Origin: Bacteroidota bacterium
GTDB lineage: Bacteria > Bacteroidota > Bacteroidia > NS11-12g > UBA955
Direction: 5' to 3'
DNA: 64,000 bases
Assembly (NCBI GenBank): GCA_025354385.1
Contig: JANXMZ010000059.1
Location: forward strand, 1-64,000
A program made the translations under genes and the position numbers. The stretch's first letter is position 1; the number at the start of each line of letters is the position of its first letter. Shown here piece by piece: positions 18,405-26,651 of the stretch. Under the pieces are notes generated by a model, which searched no databases, was not told where the DNA came from, and worked only from the letters and a program-made list of their open reading frames with translations.

Positions 18405-19742
18405 ATGAATTACTTTAAAGTAGAATTACCGAAGGAACAATCATCCATTATTAAAGTAATGGGCGTTGGCGGTGGCGGTAGCAACGCTGTTAATTATATG
18501 TATCAGAGAGGCATTGTAGGTGTCGACTTTTTTTTATGCAATACCGATGCACAGCACTTAGAAAGGAGTCCGGTGCAAAACAAGATACAATTGGGCAGCA
18601 ATTTAACCGAAGGATTGGGTGCCGGTGGTGATCCTGAATTTGGTAAACGCTGCGCCATGGAAAGTATTGATAAAATTGAAGATGCTTTGCGCCACAATAC
18701 CAAAATGTTATTCATTACTGCAGGCATGGGTGGTGGAACAGGTACAGGTGCTGCGCCTATTATTGCTCAGAAAGCACGCCAAATGGGCATTTTAACTGTT
18801 GGCATTGTAACCCGTCCATTTAAAAATGAAGGGCCACACAAAGCAGAAAAAGCAGAAAAAGGAATTGCAGATTTAAAACCACATGTAGATGCATTGTTAG
18901 TGATTAGCAACGAACGCATTTTACAAATGTTCTCCAATCTAAGATACCGTGAAGCCCTCAGTCAGGCTGATGATATTTTATTCACCGCCTCTAAAGGAAT
19001 AGCCGAAATAATTACAGTAGAAGGTTATATGAATGTGGATTTCAGAGATGTTAAAACAGCGCTGGAAAATAGCGGTCGCGCTATCATGGGAACGGGTATT
19101 GCGAGTGGTGATGATAGAGCAATTAATGCAGCTCAAAAAGCATTGGATTCGCCATTGTTAGATGAAAATAGCATTGAAGGCTCCAAACATATTCTAGTCA
19201 ATATTAGCTTTGGTAACGATGAACCATATACCAACGAAATTGATATCATCACTGGTTTCTTTCAACAACAAGCTGGATTAAATGCCAACTTAAAATTTGG
19301 ATTAACCTATAACGATGCTTTGGATAAAGAGATTGCCATTACAGTGGTGGCGACCGGTTTCGAAAACCATGTTTCAGTTTCCGAACAGTCTAACAATAAC
19401 AGTGATGAAGGCATGTTGGAAATTAATTTGGACACAGCCGAAACCATTATAATGCCGGTGAACGAAATAAAAACAGCAGAAAACACACCTGTGCCAGAAC
19501 AACTCTCATTCTTAGAACTCAATAAATTGCGCCAGCAACAAGAGCCTAAGGTACTTTCCGAGAATAAATTTAAGACCAATAGCAACATGGAAATTCCTGC
19601 TTACTTAAGACACAACGTTGTATTCGATGAAGCTCAGCAAGGTGTTGAAATGTCTAAATTATTTTTAGAAGAAGAAAAGGAAAATAAGGCATCCCGTTTT
19701 AAAGATGGCGGCAATAAATATCTGCATGACAATGTAGATTGA
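18405..19742 (+). CDS. ftsZ: Cell division protein FtsZ
   Basis: FtsZ is the tubulin-like GTPase that forms the Z ring. The 445-residue protein has the GVGGGGSNAVN start, the GTP signature GGGTGTGAAP (about residues 109-118) and the synergy-loop region around NVDFRDVKTAL. After the GTPase core (about 320 residues) comes a variable linker containing IPAYLRHN and the terminal LHDNVD, a Bacteroidota-type C-terminal tail. It is the last gene of the dcw cluster, followed by a strong terminator. Confidence 0.98.
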   Translation: MNYFKVELPKEQSSIIKVMGVGGGGSNAVNYMYQRGIVGVDFFLCNTDAQHLERSPVQNKIQLGSNLTEGLGAGGDPEFGKRCAMESIDKIEDALRHNTKMLFITAGMGGGTGTGAAPIIAQKARQMGILTVGIVTRPFKNEGPHKAEKAEKGIADLKPHVDALLVISNERILQMFSNLRYREALSQADDILFTASKGIAEIITVEGYMNVDFRDVKTALENSGRAIMGTGIASGDDRAINAAQKALDSPLLDENSIEGSKHILVNISFGNDEPYTNEIDIITGFFQQQAGLNANLKFGLTYNDALDKEIAITVVATGFENHVSVSEQSNNNSDEGMLEINLDTAETIIMPVNEIKTAENTPVPEQLSFLELNKLRQQQEPKVLSENKFKTNSNMEIPAYLRHNVVFDEAQQGVEMSKLFLEEEKENKASRFKDGGNKYLHDNVD

Positions 19743-19797
19743 TAAAAGATAGTTCTATGAAAATACAATTGAAATAGACCTATGGAATACATTGATG

Positions 19798-19829
19798 AAT
19801 AGCTCACTGCAAGGTGAGCTATTTTTTTT
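19798..19829 (+). terminator. Rho-independent terminator after ftsZ
   Basis: A perfect 10-bp stem (AATAGCTCAC pairing with GTGAGCTATT) encloses a six-base loop and runs straight into a run of T residues (19822-19829). It lies 55 bp after the ftsZ stop and is the end of the dcw transcript. Confidence 0.9.
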
Positions 19830-20096
19830 AATTTTAGATTAAACCCATACCAGATAACTTATCGTGCAATCTTTAAAGCTTACCGGATGGGATAACTCAT
19901 CCTAAACAAATTTTATTTCGAAAATTGATTAAGGATGAGTATTCTTGATCTATTCATTGTAAATCCTCTTTTCTCTCTTAAAGTGATTTTTTAATTGCAG
20001 TTAAAAATCCTTAACATTAATACCTCAGAATCATTTACTTTTGAGTGGTCTCAATTAAGCGAGGAACTCACTTAAATTTTTTAAATTTAATACGCC
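19830..20096. other. Intergenic region with nested GGATG/CATCC inverted repeats
   Basis: No gene is visible here. ACTCATCCT (19895-19903) and AGGATGAGT (19932-19940) form a 9-bp inverted repeat with a 28-base loop. A further GGATG just upstream (about 19885) can pair with the same CATCC, so two exclusive hairpins are possible. Neither is followed by a T run. Confidence 0.35.
20036..20043 (+). promoter_or_regulatory. Bacteroidota -7 box (TACTTTTG)
   Basis: TACTTTTG fits TAnnTTTG exactly and lies 54 bp before the ATG at 20097. A TTAACA at 20011-20016 sits where the -33 element would be but lacks the usual TTG. Confidence 0.4.
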
Positions 20097-20843
20097 ATGT
20101 TTTATAAAATATTTGATTCACACATACCTAAAGAAACAATACGAAAACTCATTTTTTTAATAGTTTTTTCATTTTCAAAATTTATTTATGCCAAGGATAT
20201 TACAATTGGATTTGGTTCAAATATTCAGATGCATAGAACCAGAGTTTTAGAACAAGGATTACCCTTTAAGGAAATTGATAAAAAATATTTACTTTCTCCA
20301 GGTATATTTATAGGAGCAAGATTTAAAAATACACCTTTTGAGTTTAGCTTAGATATCTCATTTGTTAAATATGAAAAGAAATATTTGGTTAACACCAACT
20401 TTAATAATCCAAATCCAAATGACAATGTTATTAATGGAAAACGTGAAAGGGTGCCATTTTTAATGCCTAAAATAAATTACAATATATTTAAAAAAAATAA
20501 CTTAGCTATAGATATTTCGACAGGTGCACTCCTTTCATTTCAGCCATTAGAATTAGGATATAGTTATGATTTTACTACATCTGATTCCAAAATATCAGGT
20601 CAATTTACAAGTCTGCATCCATATTATAGAAAATTGAATTATTTATTAGGGATTCAAACAAAATTATTTATTTCAAAACATTTTGACATTAGACTAAATA
20701 TCATGAATGTGTTTGGCAATAAAAAATATCTTTTCAAAGACAGTTTTGAAGCAATTGATCAAAATAATAATATTCGAAAACTAGAATATGGAATTTATGG
20801 TGGCTTTTATTGTTTAGATGTTAAATTGTGTTACAAATATTGA
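20097..20843 (+). CDS. Predicted outer-membrane beta-barrel protein, unknown
   Basis: This 248-residue protein has a hydrophobic N-terminal segment (about residues 17-31) ending IYA, a likely signal peptide, then beta-strand-rich sequence ending KLCYKY. The composition is strikingly rich in Lys, Asn, Ile and Phe, and the DNA is more AT-rich than the dcw cluster before it. I do not recognise a family. A single-gene unit is likely, with a promoter box at 20036 and a convergent neighbour. Confidence 0.5.
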   Translation: MFYKIFDSHIPKETIRKLIFLIVFSFSKFIYAKDITIGFGSNIQMHRTRVLEQGLPFKEIDKKYLLSPGIFIGARFKNTPFEFSLDISFVKYEKKYLVNTNFNNPNPNDNVINGKRERVPFLMPKINYNIFKKNNLAIDISTGALLSFQPLELGYSYDFTTSDSKISGQFTSLHPYYRKLNYLLGIQTKLFISKHFDIRLNIMNVFGNKKYLFKDSFEAIDQNNNIRKLEYGIYGGFYCLDVKLCYKY

Positions 20844-20921
20844 TTCAAAAAAATTCCAGCTAAAATGTCCACCTGGACTAAACACTCCCAAATACAACCT
20901 TTTATATCCTTTAGAACTGAA

Positions 20922-21404
20922 CTATTTCTTTCCAAGAATATTTTGAAGTTCTTTTTGATAATCATATTGCAAATCTTCATGCAAAGTCGCAATGGACTTA
21001 TCTATTTTCTTCAACTGACTTTCGTATAAATTAGACAAAGCGGTACTGCTTTTGAAATCCAAATTCGTTTGATTCAATTGATGGCAAAAATGGATGAGCA
21101 ATTGAATAGCGGTGGTTGCCTTGCCCGAATACTTGATGTGTTTGTTCACTAATCTCAGAATTTTACGAATGCTTTTTTTGGCGAGATAGAAATTACGCGT
21201 TGTAATTTCTTTAAATAACGCTGTTACTTCCTCCTGAATGTTTTGAATGTATAGGTCTTCATCACTGCTTTCGAACAAAATATAATGCAGCAGTTCCTTG
21301 TTCTCCTTTTTGTATTTTGCCAAGCGCAAATAAAGTTCTACTAATTGCTCTTGAGGTAAAGTTTGCAATTCTTTTTTAATACCCGATAATGAAGTGGTTT
21401 GCAT
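20922..21404 (-). CDS. Hypothetical helical protein
   Basis: This 160-residue soluble protein is almost entirely predicted helix, with no signal peptide, cysteine motif or membrane segment. Repeated charged heptads (for example LKKIDKSIATLHEDLQ, about residues 132-147) suggest a coiled-coil or helical bundle. Short proteins of this kind occur in Bacteroidota without known function. It stands alone between two unrelated genes. Confidence 0.55.
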   Translation of the reverse strand: MQTTSLSGIKKELQTLPQEQLVELYLRLAKYKKENKELLHYILFESSDEDLYIQNIQEEVTALFKEITTRNFYLAKKSIRKILRLVNKHIKYSGKATTAIQLLIHFCHQLNQTNLDFKSSTALSNLYESQLKKIDKSIATLHEDLQYDYQKELQNILGKK

Positions 21405-21802
21405 TTTTCTAATACTTTACAAACATACTATAATATCGCTTTCAAAATGGGACTGTGCATTTAAAACAAAAACCTCAGCATGGCCAAGGTTCGTTTGTGA
21501 TTTTTAGAGCTTTAGATTGTTAAGTACCCAAAGAGCTGGACCGAGAAGGCGAAAAGTTGGTCTGTGTTTTCAAAAGACCCGCCTTCTCTTAGTCCAACAT
21601 ACAGCACCACAAAGGACTGCTAATTTTTTCAATAAAAAAAGCGTAAATCTACGTAATTTTTTTACGTAGATTTACGTAGGCAAAAGTAGACACTATTTAT
21701 ATCTATTTCTATTTCTGATACTTATGTTAGACATAAGACCTAAAAATTAAAATCTTGAAAGATTTATTATTCTTAATTTTGACACAATTAATAAAAAAAT
21801 AC
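21405..21802. other. 398-bp intergenic region
   Basis: No convincing gene lies here. A TTG at 21755 could extend the next protein by 16 hydrophobic residues, but ATG 21803 is more likely. The region carries the phased palindrome at 21641-21679 and a weak -7-like TATTTCTG at 21710-21717. Confidence 0.6.
21641..21679. promoter_or_regulatory. 15-bp palindrome with phased ACGTA cores (candidate operator)
   Basis: CGTAAATCTACGTAA (21642-21656) and its exact reverse complement (21662-21676) flank a five-T loop. ACGTA-type cores (one GCGTA, three ACGTA) start at 21641, 21651, 21664 and 21674, so each arm holds two cores 10 bp apart, on one face of the helix. This resembles a dimer-of-dimers binding site more than a terminator, because no T run follows the right arm. 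The set of genes that follows includes a NarL/LuxR-type regulator. Confidence 0.55.
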
Positions 21803-22123
21803 ATGCCAAACCCAAACATTAACCCAAACACCGGTGGCGCCATTCCACTAGCAGATGCCATTCAATGGACTACCAATTACAGAAATGCCAATCCTACAGC
21901 AGTTAAAGCGCATTTCTTTGGAGAGGTCATCATTCAAAATATTTTAAACCAAGCCAATTGCATGGGCATTCGCATGTACCACGCTTTGGACAATAACAAC
22001 GCTGTACAAATAGTATTGGTAGGGGTAGATACAAATGGCGACGACATGACGGCTGGGATTATTGCGGATATGAGCCAACCTTGTCCAACCACTTGTGGAA
22101 ACAATACTGTATTATCAGCGTAA
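21803..22123 (+). CDS. Small conserved Bacteroidota protein, unknown function
   Basis: This 106-residue protein starts MPNPNINPNTGGAIPLADAI and ends with a CPTTC motif. It has no signal peptide. The opening (NPNTGGAI.L..A..W...YR) and the segment AHFFG are features of a small Bacteroidota family that I know only as hypothetical proteins. I chose ATG 21803 because homologues begin MPNPNI; a TTG at 21755 would add 16 residues. It precedes a membrane protein, a histidine kinase and a response regulator in the same direction. Confidence 0.6.
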   Translation: MPNPNINPNTGGAIPLADAIQWTTNYRNANPTAVKAHFFGEVIIQNILNQANCMGIRMYHALDNNNAVQIVLVGVDTNGDDMTAGIIADMSQPCPTTCGNNTVLSA

Positions 22124-22171
22124 TAATTGTCTCTAAAATGCGTTAAGATTTTAATTCCTTCAATCAAAAGA

Positions 22172-22813
22172 ATGCTTGACCCAACAACGTATAAATTGTT
22201 TTTAACGATTTCTACTTCTTCCATCCTCCTTCCCATTACTGGTGGGCTAATTGCGTACAAAAAACTTAACAGAATTGACACAAAGTTGCTTTGCTATTTT
22301 ATTTTATTTGCATTTGTAGAATTTACTATGGCATGGACTTCAAGACATAATATTAACAATATGCCCATTTTGCATATATTCAGTATGTTTGAATATCTCT
22401 TTCTTACTTATTTATTTTATTCAAGTATTAATGATGAACAATACCGAAAAATGATAGTCATTACAATAGTTCTTTTTATTGGATTTGCGATTTTTGCACT
22501 TTTCTATTTTTCGGGCATTTTTGAATTTAACACAGAAACTGTAACATTTGAATCTTTGCTATTAGTGCTTTATTCTCTTTGTTATTTTAACTATTTATCC
22601 AAACAAATAATAAAGGAACAACTGAATGTTTTCAAAATTCCAATGTTTTGGTTAAGTATCGGTGTTTTATTTTATTTCACTGGCAATTTCTTCCTCTTTC
22701 TTTTTCAAAAACAAATAGCTGAGATAAATCCTCAATTGTGGTCGTTGCACTCCATTCTTAATATAATGTCAAATTCTCTATTCATGGTTTCTTTTCTATG
22801 CAAACTCAAATAA
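22172..22813 (+). CDS. Polytopic membrane protein preceding a two-component system
   Basis: This 213-residue protein has about seven hydrophobic segments and little else. It is similar in layout to 7-TM input modules and to hypothetical membrane proteins placed directly before NarX/DesK-like kinases in Bacteroidota. ATG 22172 is preferred, although a TTG at 22127 would add 15 residues. The end overlaps the kinase start by 16 bp, so the two are very likely co-translated. A sensory or accessory role for the kinase is inference from this overlap. Confidence 0.6.
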   Translation: MLDPTTYKLFLTISTSSILLPITGGLIAYKKLNRIDTKLLCYFILFAFVEFTMAWTSRHNINNMPILHIFSMFEYLFLTYLFYSSINDEQYRKMIVITIVLFIGFAIFALFYFSGIFEFNTETVTFESLLLVLYSLCYFNYLSKQIIKEQLNVFKIPMFWLSIGVLFYFTGNFFLFLFQKQIAEINPQLWSLHSILNIMSNSLFMVSFLCKLK

Positions 22814-23601
22814 ATATCTCCTTCATCATATTTGCTTCTGCATTTTTAGCTATTCTCATGGTGGCTTTTGTGGTATCCTTCTTGTACATCACGCAAAAAC
22901 GAAATTATAAGTACAACGAAAGCATTATACAAATTAAACAAGATTATGAATCGGCCATTCTTAACTCACAAATAGAAGTGCAAGCACAAACCCTGCAACA
23001 AGTATCAGAAGAACTTCACGACAATATTGGGCAGATGCTGAGCTCGGTTATTTTACACATCGAAGTTTTAGGGCGAAAAGCGATTCCCGAAGTAAAAACC
23101 CAGGCGGAACAAACCCGTTTATTGGTTCAAGAAGTAAGCGAGCAAGTAAGGCATATCTCCCGAAGCATTTCGCCTCAACACATAGAAAATTTCGGATTGA
23201 AAGATACCATTCAATACCACGCTGATAGGATAAACAGAATTGGTGTTATTAAAATAGATTTTAAAACAGAGGGCGAAATCCGAGAATTTAATCCTAAAAC
23301 AGAATTAGTAATGTTTAGAATGGTGCAGGAACTTATGAATAATGCTATCAAGCACAGCGAATGTGAAAATATATTTATCAAGCTAAAATTTGAAAATGAG
23401 CGTTTGCTTATTTCTGTGAACGATGATGGTAAGGGATTCGACAAGTCGCAAATTCTCAAAAACAAACAATTCAAGGATGGAAGTGGGTTACAAGCTTTAG
23501 AAAAAAAAGCCCGCTTTATCAATTGCAGTCTTACTTTTACTAGTAATGATAAAGGTACCAAGGTAACTTTGATTAAAGACTTTCAAAATGAATATAATTA
23601 A
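22798..23601 (+). CDS. Histidine kinase, NarX/DesK type (HisKA_3)
   Basis: This 267-residue kinase has one N-terminal membrane segment (about residues 8-31), a coiled-coil linker, the HisKA_3 phospho-site EELHDNIGQML with His74, and a HATPase domain with NNAIKHSE (N box), DDGKGFD and GSGLQALEKKA (G boxes). There is no periplasmic sensor domain, so it probably relies on a partner for input; the membrane protein it overlaps is the candidate. It overlaps the response-regulator gene by 14 bp. Confidence 0.88.
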   Translation: MQTQINISFIIFASAFLAILMVAFVVSFLYITQKRNYKYNESIIQIKQDYESAILNSQIEVQAQTLQQVSEELHDNIGQMLSSVILHIEVLGRKAIPEVKTQAEQTRLLVQEVSEQVRHISRSISPQHIENFGLKDTIQYHADRINRIGVIKIDFKTEGEIREFNPKTELVMFRMVQELMNNAIKHSECENIFIKLKFENERLLISVNDDGKGFDKSQILKNKQFKDGSGLQALEKKARFINCSLTFTSNDKGTKVTLIKDFQNEYN

Positions 23602-24232
23602 TGTTGGCATTGCAGACGACCACAGGCTATTTCGAAAAGGTCTTATAGCCCTTCTGTCAACCTACGATGATATTAATATTATATGGGAAGCGGTGGATGG
23701 GAAAGACCTTTTAGAAAAGGTGGAAGAAAACAAACCCGATATTATTTTGGTTGACATAAACATGCCCAAACTATCGGGTATTGATGCCACACGACGATTG
23801 ACCTATTTACACCCAGGCATTAAAATCATAGCCTTGAGTATGTACGAAGACGAAGGCCATATTTTAGCCATGATGAATAATGGTGCGAGAGGTTATCTTA
23901 TCAAAGATTCCGAGCCTTCGGAAATATATATTTCAATTGTTGATTTGTATAACCGAGGCTACTTAAACTCCAGTTTGGTGTCAAATACCTTAACGCATAA
24001 AAAGACAGAAGAGAATATTGACGGCATTTTATTTGCTACACTTACCGACCGCGAAAAAGAATACCTGAATCTGATTGCAAAAGGGTTATCTTCAAGACAA
24101 ATGTCCGATATCACCAAACTTAGTGCCCGCACCATCGAAGGTCATATTGAAAAGATAATGGTAAAACTAGAGGCTAAAAACCGCATACAACTGGTAAAAT
24201 TCGCCATTAAAAATGGCATTGCGGACGTTTGA
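23588..24232 (+). CDS. NarL/LuxR-family response regulator
   Basis: This 214-residue regulator has a receiver domain with phospho-acceptor Asp56 (VDINMP), the conserved acidic pair Asp10-Asp11, and Lys in LIKDSEPSE. A C-terminal LuxR-type helix-turn-helix follows (LTDREKEYLNLIAKGLSSRQ, about residues 151-170). It is the cognate partner of the overlapping kinase. Regulators of this class bind inverted or direct short repeats, so the phased palindrome at 21641 is a candidate site; that link is inference. Confidence 0.9.
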   Translation: MNIINVGIADDHRLFRKGLIALLSTYDDINIIWEAVDGKDLLEKVEENKPDIILVDINMPKLSGIDATRRLTYLHPGIKIIALSMYEDEGHILAMMNNGARGYLIKDSEPSEIYISIVDLYNRGYLNSSLVSNTLTHKKTEENIDGILFATLTDREKEYLNLIAKGLSSRQMSDITKLSARTIEGHIEKIMVKLEAKNRIQLVKFAIKNGIADV

Positions 24233-24284
24233 TTCTTAAAATCATTTTTCACAACGCTTACCCAGCATTTATTTTCCCCTTTAC

Positions 24285-24318
24285 TTGGCTTTTCGAATGT
24301 AATTTTTACCTAATTTTG
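24285..24318 (+). promoter_or_regulatory. Promoter of fabG-tatC-rpiB (TTG ... TAATTTTG)
   Basis: TAATTTTG at 24311-24318 matches the Bacteroidota -7 consensus, and a TTG lies at 24285-24287, 23 bp upstream. The box ends 13 bp before the fabG ATG, so the leader is very short. Confidence 0.55.
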
Positions 24319-24331
24319 CAACTTCAAAATT

Positions 24332-25078
24332 ATGTTAAAAGGTAAAACCACATTAATTACAGGCGCAAGCAGAGGTATTGGCAAAGGCATCGCCGAAGTG
24401 TTTGCTAAAAACGGCTCAAACATTGCATTTACGTATGCCAGTTCGGTTGAAAAAGCCAAGTCTTTCGAGGCTGAGTTGAGTTCTAAATATGGGGTAAAAG
24501 TAATTGGCTACCAAAGTAATGCTGCCGACTATAATGCCGCTCAAGAATTGGCAGATAAGGTAACAGCAGATTTTGGCACCATAGATGTGCTTATTAACAA
24601 CGCCGGTATTACCCGCGATACTTTGATGATGCGCATGAGTGAAGAACAATGGGATGAAGTAATGGATACCAATCTTAAATCAGCTTTTAATTTAACCAAA
24701 GCCTGCCTTAAGATATTCTTAAAAAATAAGGCTGGCAGTATTATTAATATGACTTCTATTGTAGGCCTTACTGGCAATGCCGGTCAGGCCAATTATGCCG
24801 CCAGTAAAGCCGGTCTTATTGGATTTACTAAATCTATCGCGAAAGAATTGGGAAGCAGAAATGTGCGTTGCAATGCGGTTGCTCCTGGCTTTATTGAAAC
24901 AGAGATGACAGCAGAGCTTAAAGAAGAAGTGCGCAAACAATGGATAGATACCATTCCCCTAAAAAGAGGCGGCACAACAGATGATGTTGCCAATGTTTGT
25001 CTATTTTTAGCAGGAGATATGAGCACTTATGTAACCGGTCAAACAATTAATGTTTGTGGAGGCATGGTAATGCAATAA
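24332..25078 (+). CDS. fabG: 3-oxoacyl-[acyl-carrier-protein] reductase
   Basis: FabG reduces 3-oxoacyl-ACP with NADPH in fatty-acid elongation. The 248-residue protein has TGASRGIGKGIA (residues 8-19), NNAG (about 89-92), the catalytic Ser in MTSIVG and YAASKAG (Tyr about 152, Lys about 156), and ends with the family's typical GGMVMQ. Its length matches FabG closely. The stop overlaps tatC in a TAATG arrangement. Other fab genes are absent from the window, so a different SDR substrate is possible. Confidence 0.9.
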   Translation: MLKGKTTLITGASRGIGKGIAEVFAKNGSNIAFTYASSVEKAKSFEAELSSKYGVKVIGYQSNAADYNAAQELADKVTADFGTIDVLINNAGITRDTLMMRMSEEQWDEVMDTNLKSAFNLTKACLKIFLKNKAGSIINMTSIVGLTGNAGQANYAASKAGLIGFTKSIAKELGSRNVRCNAVAPGFIETEMTAELKEEVRKQWIDTIPLKRGGTTDDVANVCLFLAGDMSTYVTGQTINVCGGMVMQ

Positions 25079-25932
25079 TGGCTTTAGATCAATCAACGGA
25101 AACGAATGATACTTTGGTAGAAGAAAAGGAAATGTCTTTTCTCGACCATGTAGATGAACTGCGCAAACATTTGGTAAGAGCGGCCCTATCAATAGTTGTA
25201 TTTTCCATCATTGCCTTCAGTTATATCGATTATATTTTTCATGGCATTATTTTAGGTCCATTAAGAAAAGACTTTTTTACCTACAGAAAATTATGCCAAT
25301 GGTCGCAAGCCTATTATCACAACGACCAATTGTGCGTCAAAGATTTTCAAATCACCTTACAAAACACCGAAATGGCAGGACAATTCATGATGTCATTTAA
25401 ACTCGCTTTTTTGGTGGGAATAATAATGGCAATGCCTTATATTTTATGGCAATTGTGGCGATTTATCAAACCGGCATTAAATTTAAATGAGGTTAAAAAC
25501 ACCCGTGGTTTTGTATTTTATACCACGGCTCTTTTTCTTACTGGCATATCTTTCGGTTATTTTGTGCTTTGCCCAATTTCAGTTAATTTCTTTGCATCCT
25601 ATTCACTTAGCACACTTGTTAAAAACGAAATCAATATTCAAAGCATTGTTTCCTTTATGAGTGTTCTGGTGCTTGGCACTGGGCTAATATTCGAGTTGCC
25701 TGTATTGATGTATTTTCTTGCGCGCATAGGCATCATCTCATCAGCCTTTTTGAAAAAGTATAGAAAGTATGCCTTCATCATCATCCTTATCATTGCGGCC
25801 ATTGTAACGCCACCCGATATTGTAAGTCAGGTTATATTAACCATTCCATTGTACATGCTTTTCGAAATGGGTGTAATCATCACAAAACGCGTTGAAAAAC
25901 AAAAAAAACAAAATGAGCAACAATTTAGCTAA
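25078..25932 (+). CDS. tatC: Twin-arginine translocase subunit TatC
   Basis: TatC is the signal-peptide receptor of the twin-arginine protein export pathway. The 284-residue protein begins with the family motif MSFLDHVDELRKHLVRA (about residues 19-35), has six membrane helices, and carries FELPVLMYFLARIGII (about 205-220). ATG 25078 was chosen because it overlaps the fabG stop by one base. The periplasmic loop between helices 1 and 2 (about residues 60-98) is longer than in E. coli, a Bacteroidota trait. No tatA lies in the window. It overlaps rpiB by 20 bp. Confidence 0.95.
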   Translation: MALDQSTETNDTLVEEKEMSFLDHVDELRKHLVRAALSIVVFSIIAFSYIDYIFHGIILGPLRKDFFTYRKLCQWSQAYYHNDQLCVKDFQITLQNTEMAGQFMMSFKLAFLVGIIMAMPYILWQLWRFIKPALNLNEVKNTRGFVFYTTALFLTGISFGYFVLCPISVNFFASYSLSTLVKNEINIQSIVSFMSVLVLGTGLIFELPVLMYFLARIGIISSAFLKKYRKYAFIIILIIAAIVTPPDIVSQVILTIPLYMLFEMGVIITKRVEKQKKQNEQQFS

Positions 25933-26356
25933 CATCGCCATCGGCAGTGACCATGCCGGTTTTGAACAAAAAGAATCTGTAAAACAATACTTGCTTGGCT
26001 TAGGCTATCAGGTAACAGATTGTGGCACTATGAGTGCCGACTCGGTAGATTACCCAGACTTTGCTCACAAAGTGGCAGAAACTGTATTAGGTTCGAGCAA
26101 TACACTTGGTATTCTATTATGTGGTAGTGGCAATGGCGTTTGTCTTACAGCCAACAAGCATCAAGGTATTCGGGCTGCCCTCTGCTGGTTGCCAGAATTG
26201 GGCGCTTTGGCTAAACAACATAACAATGCTAATATATTATGTTTGCCTGCGCGATATATCAGCAATGAAACTGCCAATGAGATTGCTTCTGCATACCTCA
26301 ATGCTAGTTTTGAAGGTGGTCGTCATGAAAGACGTGTTGAGAAAATAGATTTGTAA
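25913..26356 (+). CDS. rpiB: Ribose 5-phosphate isomerase B
   Basis: RpiB interconverts ribose 5-phosphate and ribulose 5-phosphate. The 147-residue protein has IGSDHAGFEQK (about residues 9-19), CGTMSADSVDYPDFA (about 36-50), and the active-site cysteine segment LLCGSGNGVCLTANK (about 67-81). ATG 25913 gives the usual length and puts SDHAG at the normal position. It overlaps tatC by 20 bp. Confidence 0.95.
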   Translation: MSNNLANIAIGSDHAGFEQKESVKQYLLGLGYQVTDCGTMSADSVDYPDFAHKVAETVLGSSNTLGILLCGSGNGVCLTANKHQGIRAALCWLPELGALAKQHNNANILCLPARYISNETANEIASAYLNASFEGGRHERRVEKIDL

Positions 26357-26370
26357 AAAGATTGTAAAAT

Positions 26371-26604
26371 TTATTTCAACAATCCCACAAGCACAAAGCG
26401 TTCAAACACGGTTTTGGTGTGCGGAGCATCGGCCAGTTCCAAGGTTAAATCTTGCCCAGACCAATGCTCGTAATGCTTACCCCCACGCCACAATCTGCTA
26501 TCTGTGACATCATATATTTTACCTTTGTAGGCTATCCATATTTCGGGTTTATCTTGCCCATTTCTTAAGGCCAACTGCTGCAAAGTAAAGTAGGGCAAAT
26601 CCAT
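26371..26604 (-). CDS. Cytochrome b5-like haem/steroid-binding domain protein
   Basis: This 77-residue protein is a single cytochrome b5-type domain: FTLQQLALRNG at the start, WIAYKGKIYDVTDSRLWRGG in the middle and HYEHWSGQDLT (about residues 44-54). These are hallmarks of the compact MAPR/cyt-b5 family. Candidate haem-contact residues are the histidines in that last motif and in APHTKTVF. It has no signal peptide, so it is predicted cytoplasmic. It is convergent with rpiB, with only 14 bp between them. Its electron donor and acceptor are unknown. Confidence 0.8.
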   Translation of the reverse strand: MDLPYFTLQQLALRNGQDKPEIWIAYKGKIYDVTDSRLWRGGKHYEHWSGQDLTLELADAPHTKTVFERFVLVGLLK

Positions 26605-26623
26605 AACATCAAATAAATTGAAT

Positions 26624-26631
26624 TATCTTTG
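26624..26631 (+). promoter_or_regulatory. Bacteroidota -7 box (TATCTTTG)
   Basis: TATCTTTG matches TAnnTTTG and lies 20 bp before the TTG start of the next kinase gene. No clear -33 element is visible. Confidence 0.4.
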
Positions 26632-26651
26632 AACTACCAATTTAATTTCGT

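Noticed and set aside
21642..21676. Reading the 15-bp inverted repeat as a rho-independent terminator
   Set aside because: The T run lies in the loop, not after the stem, and the upstream gene points away, so no transcript is obviously ended there.
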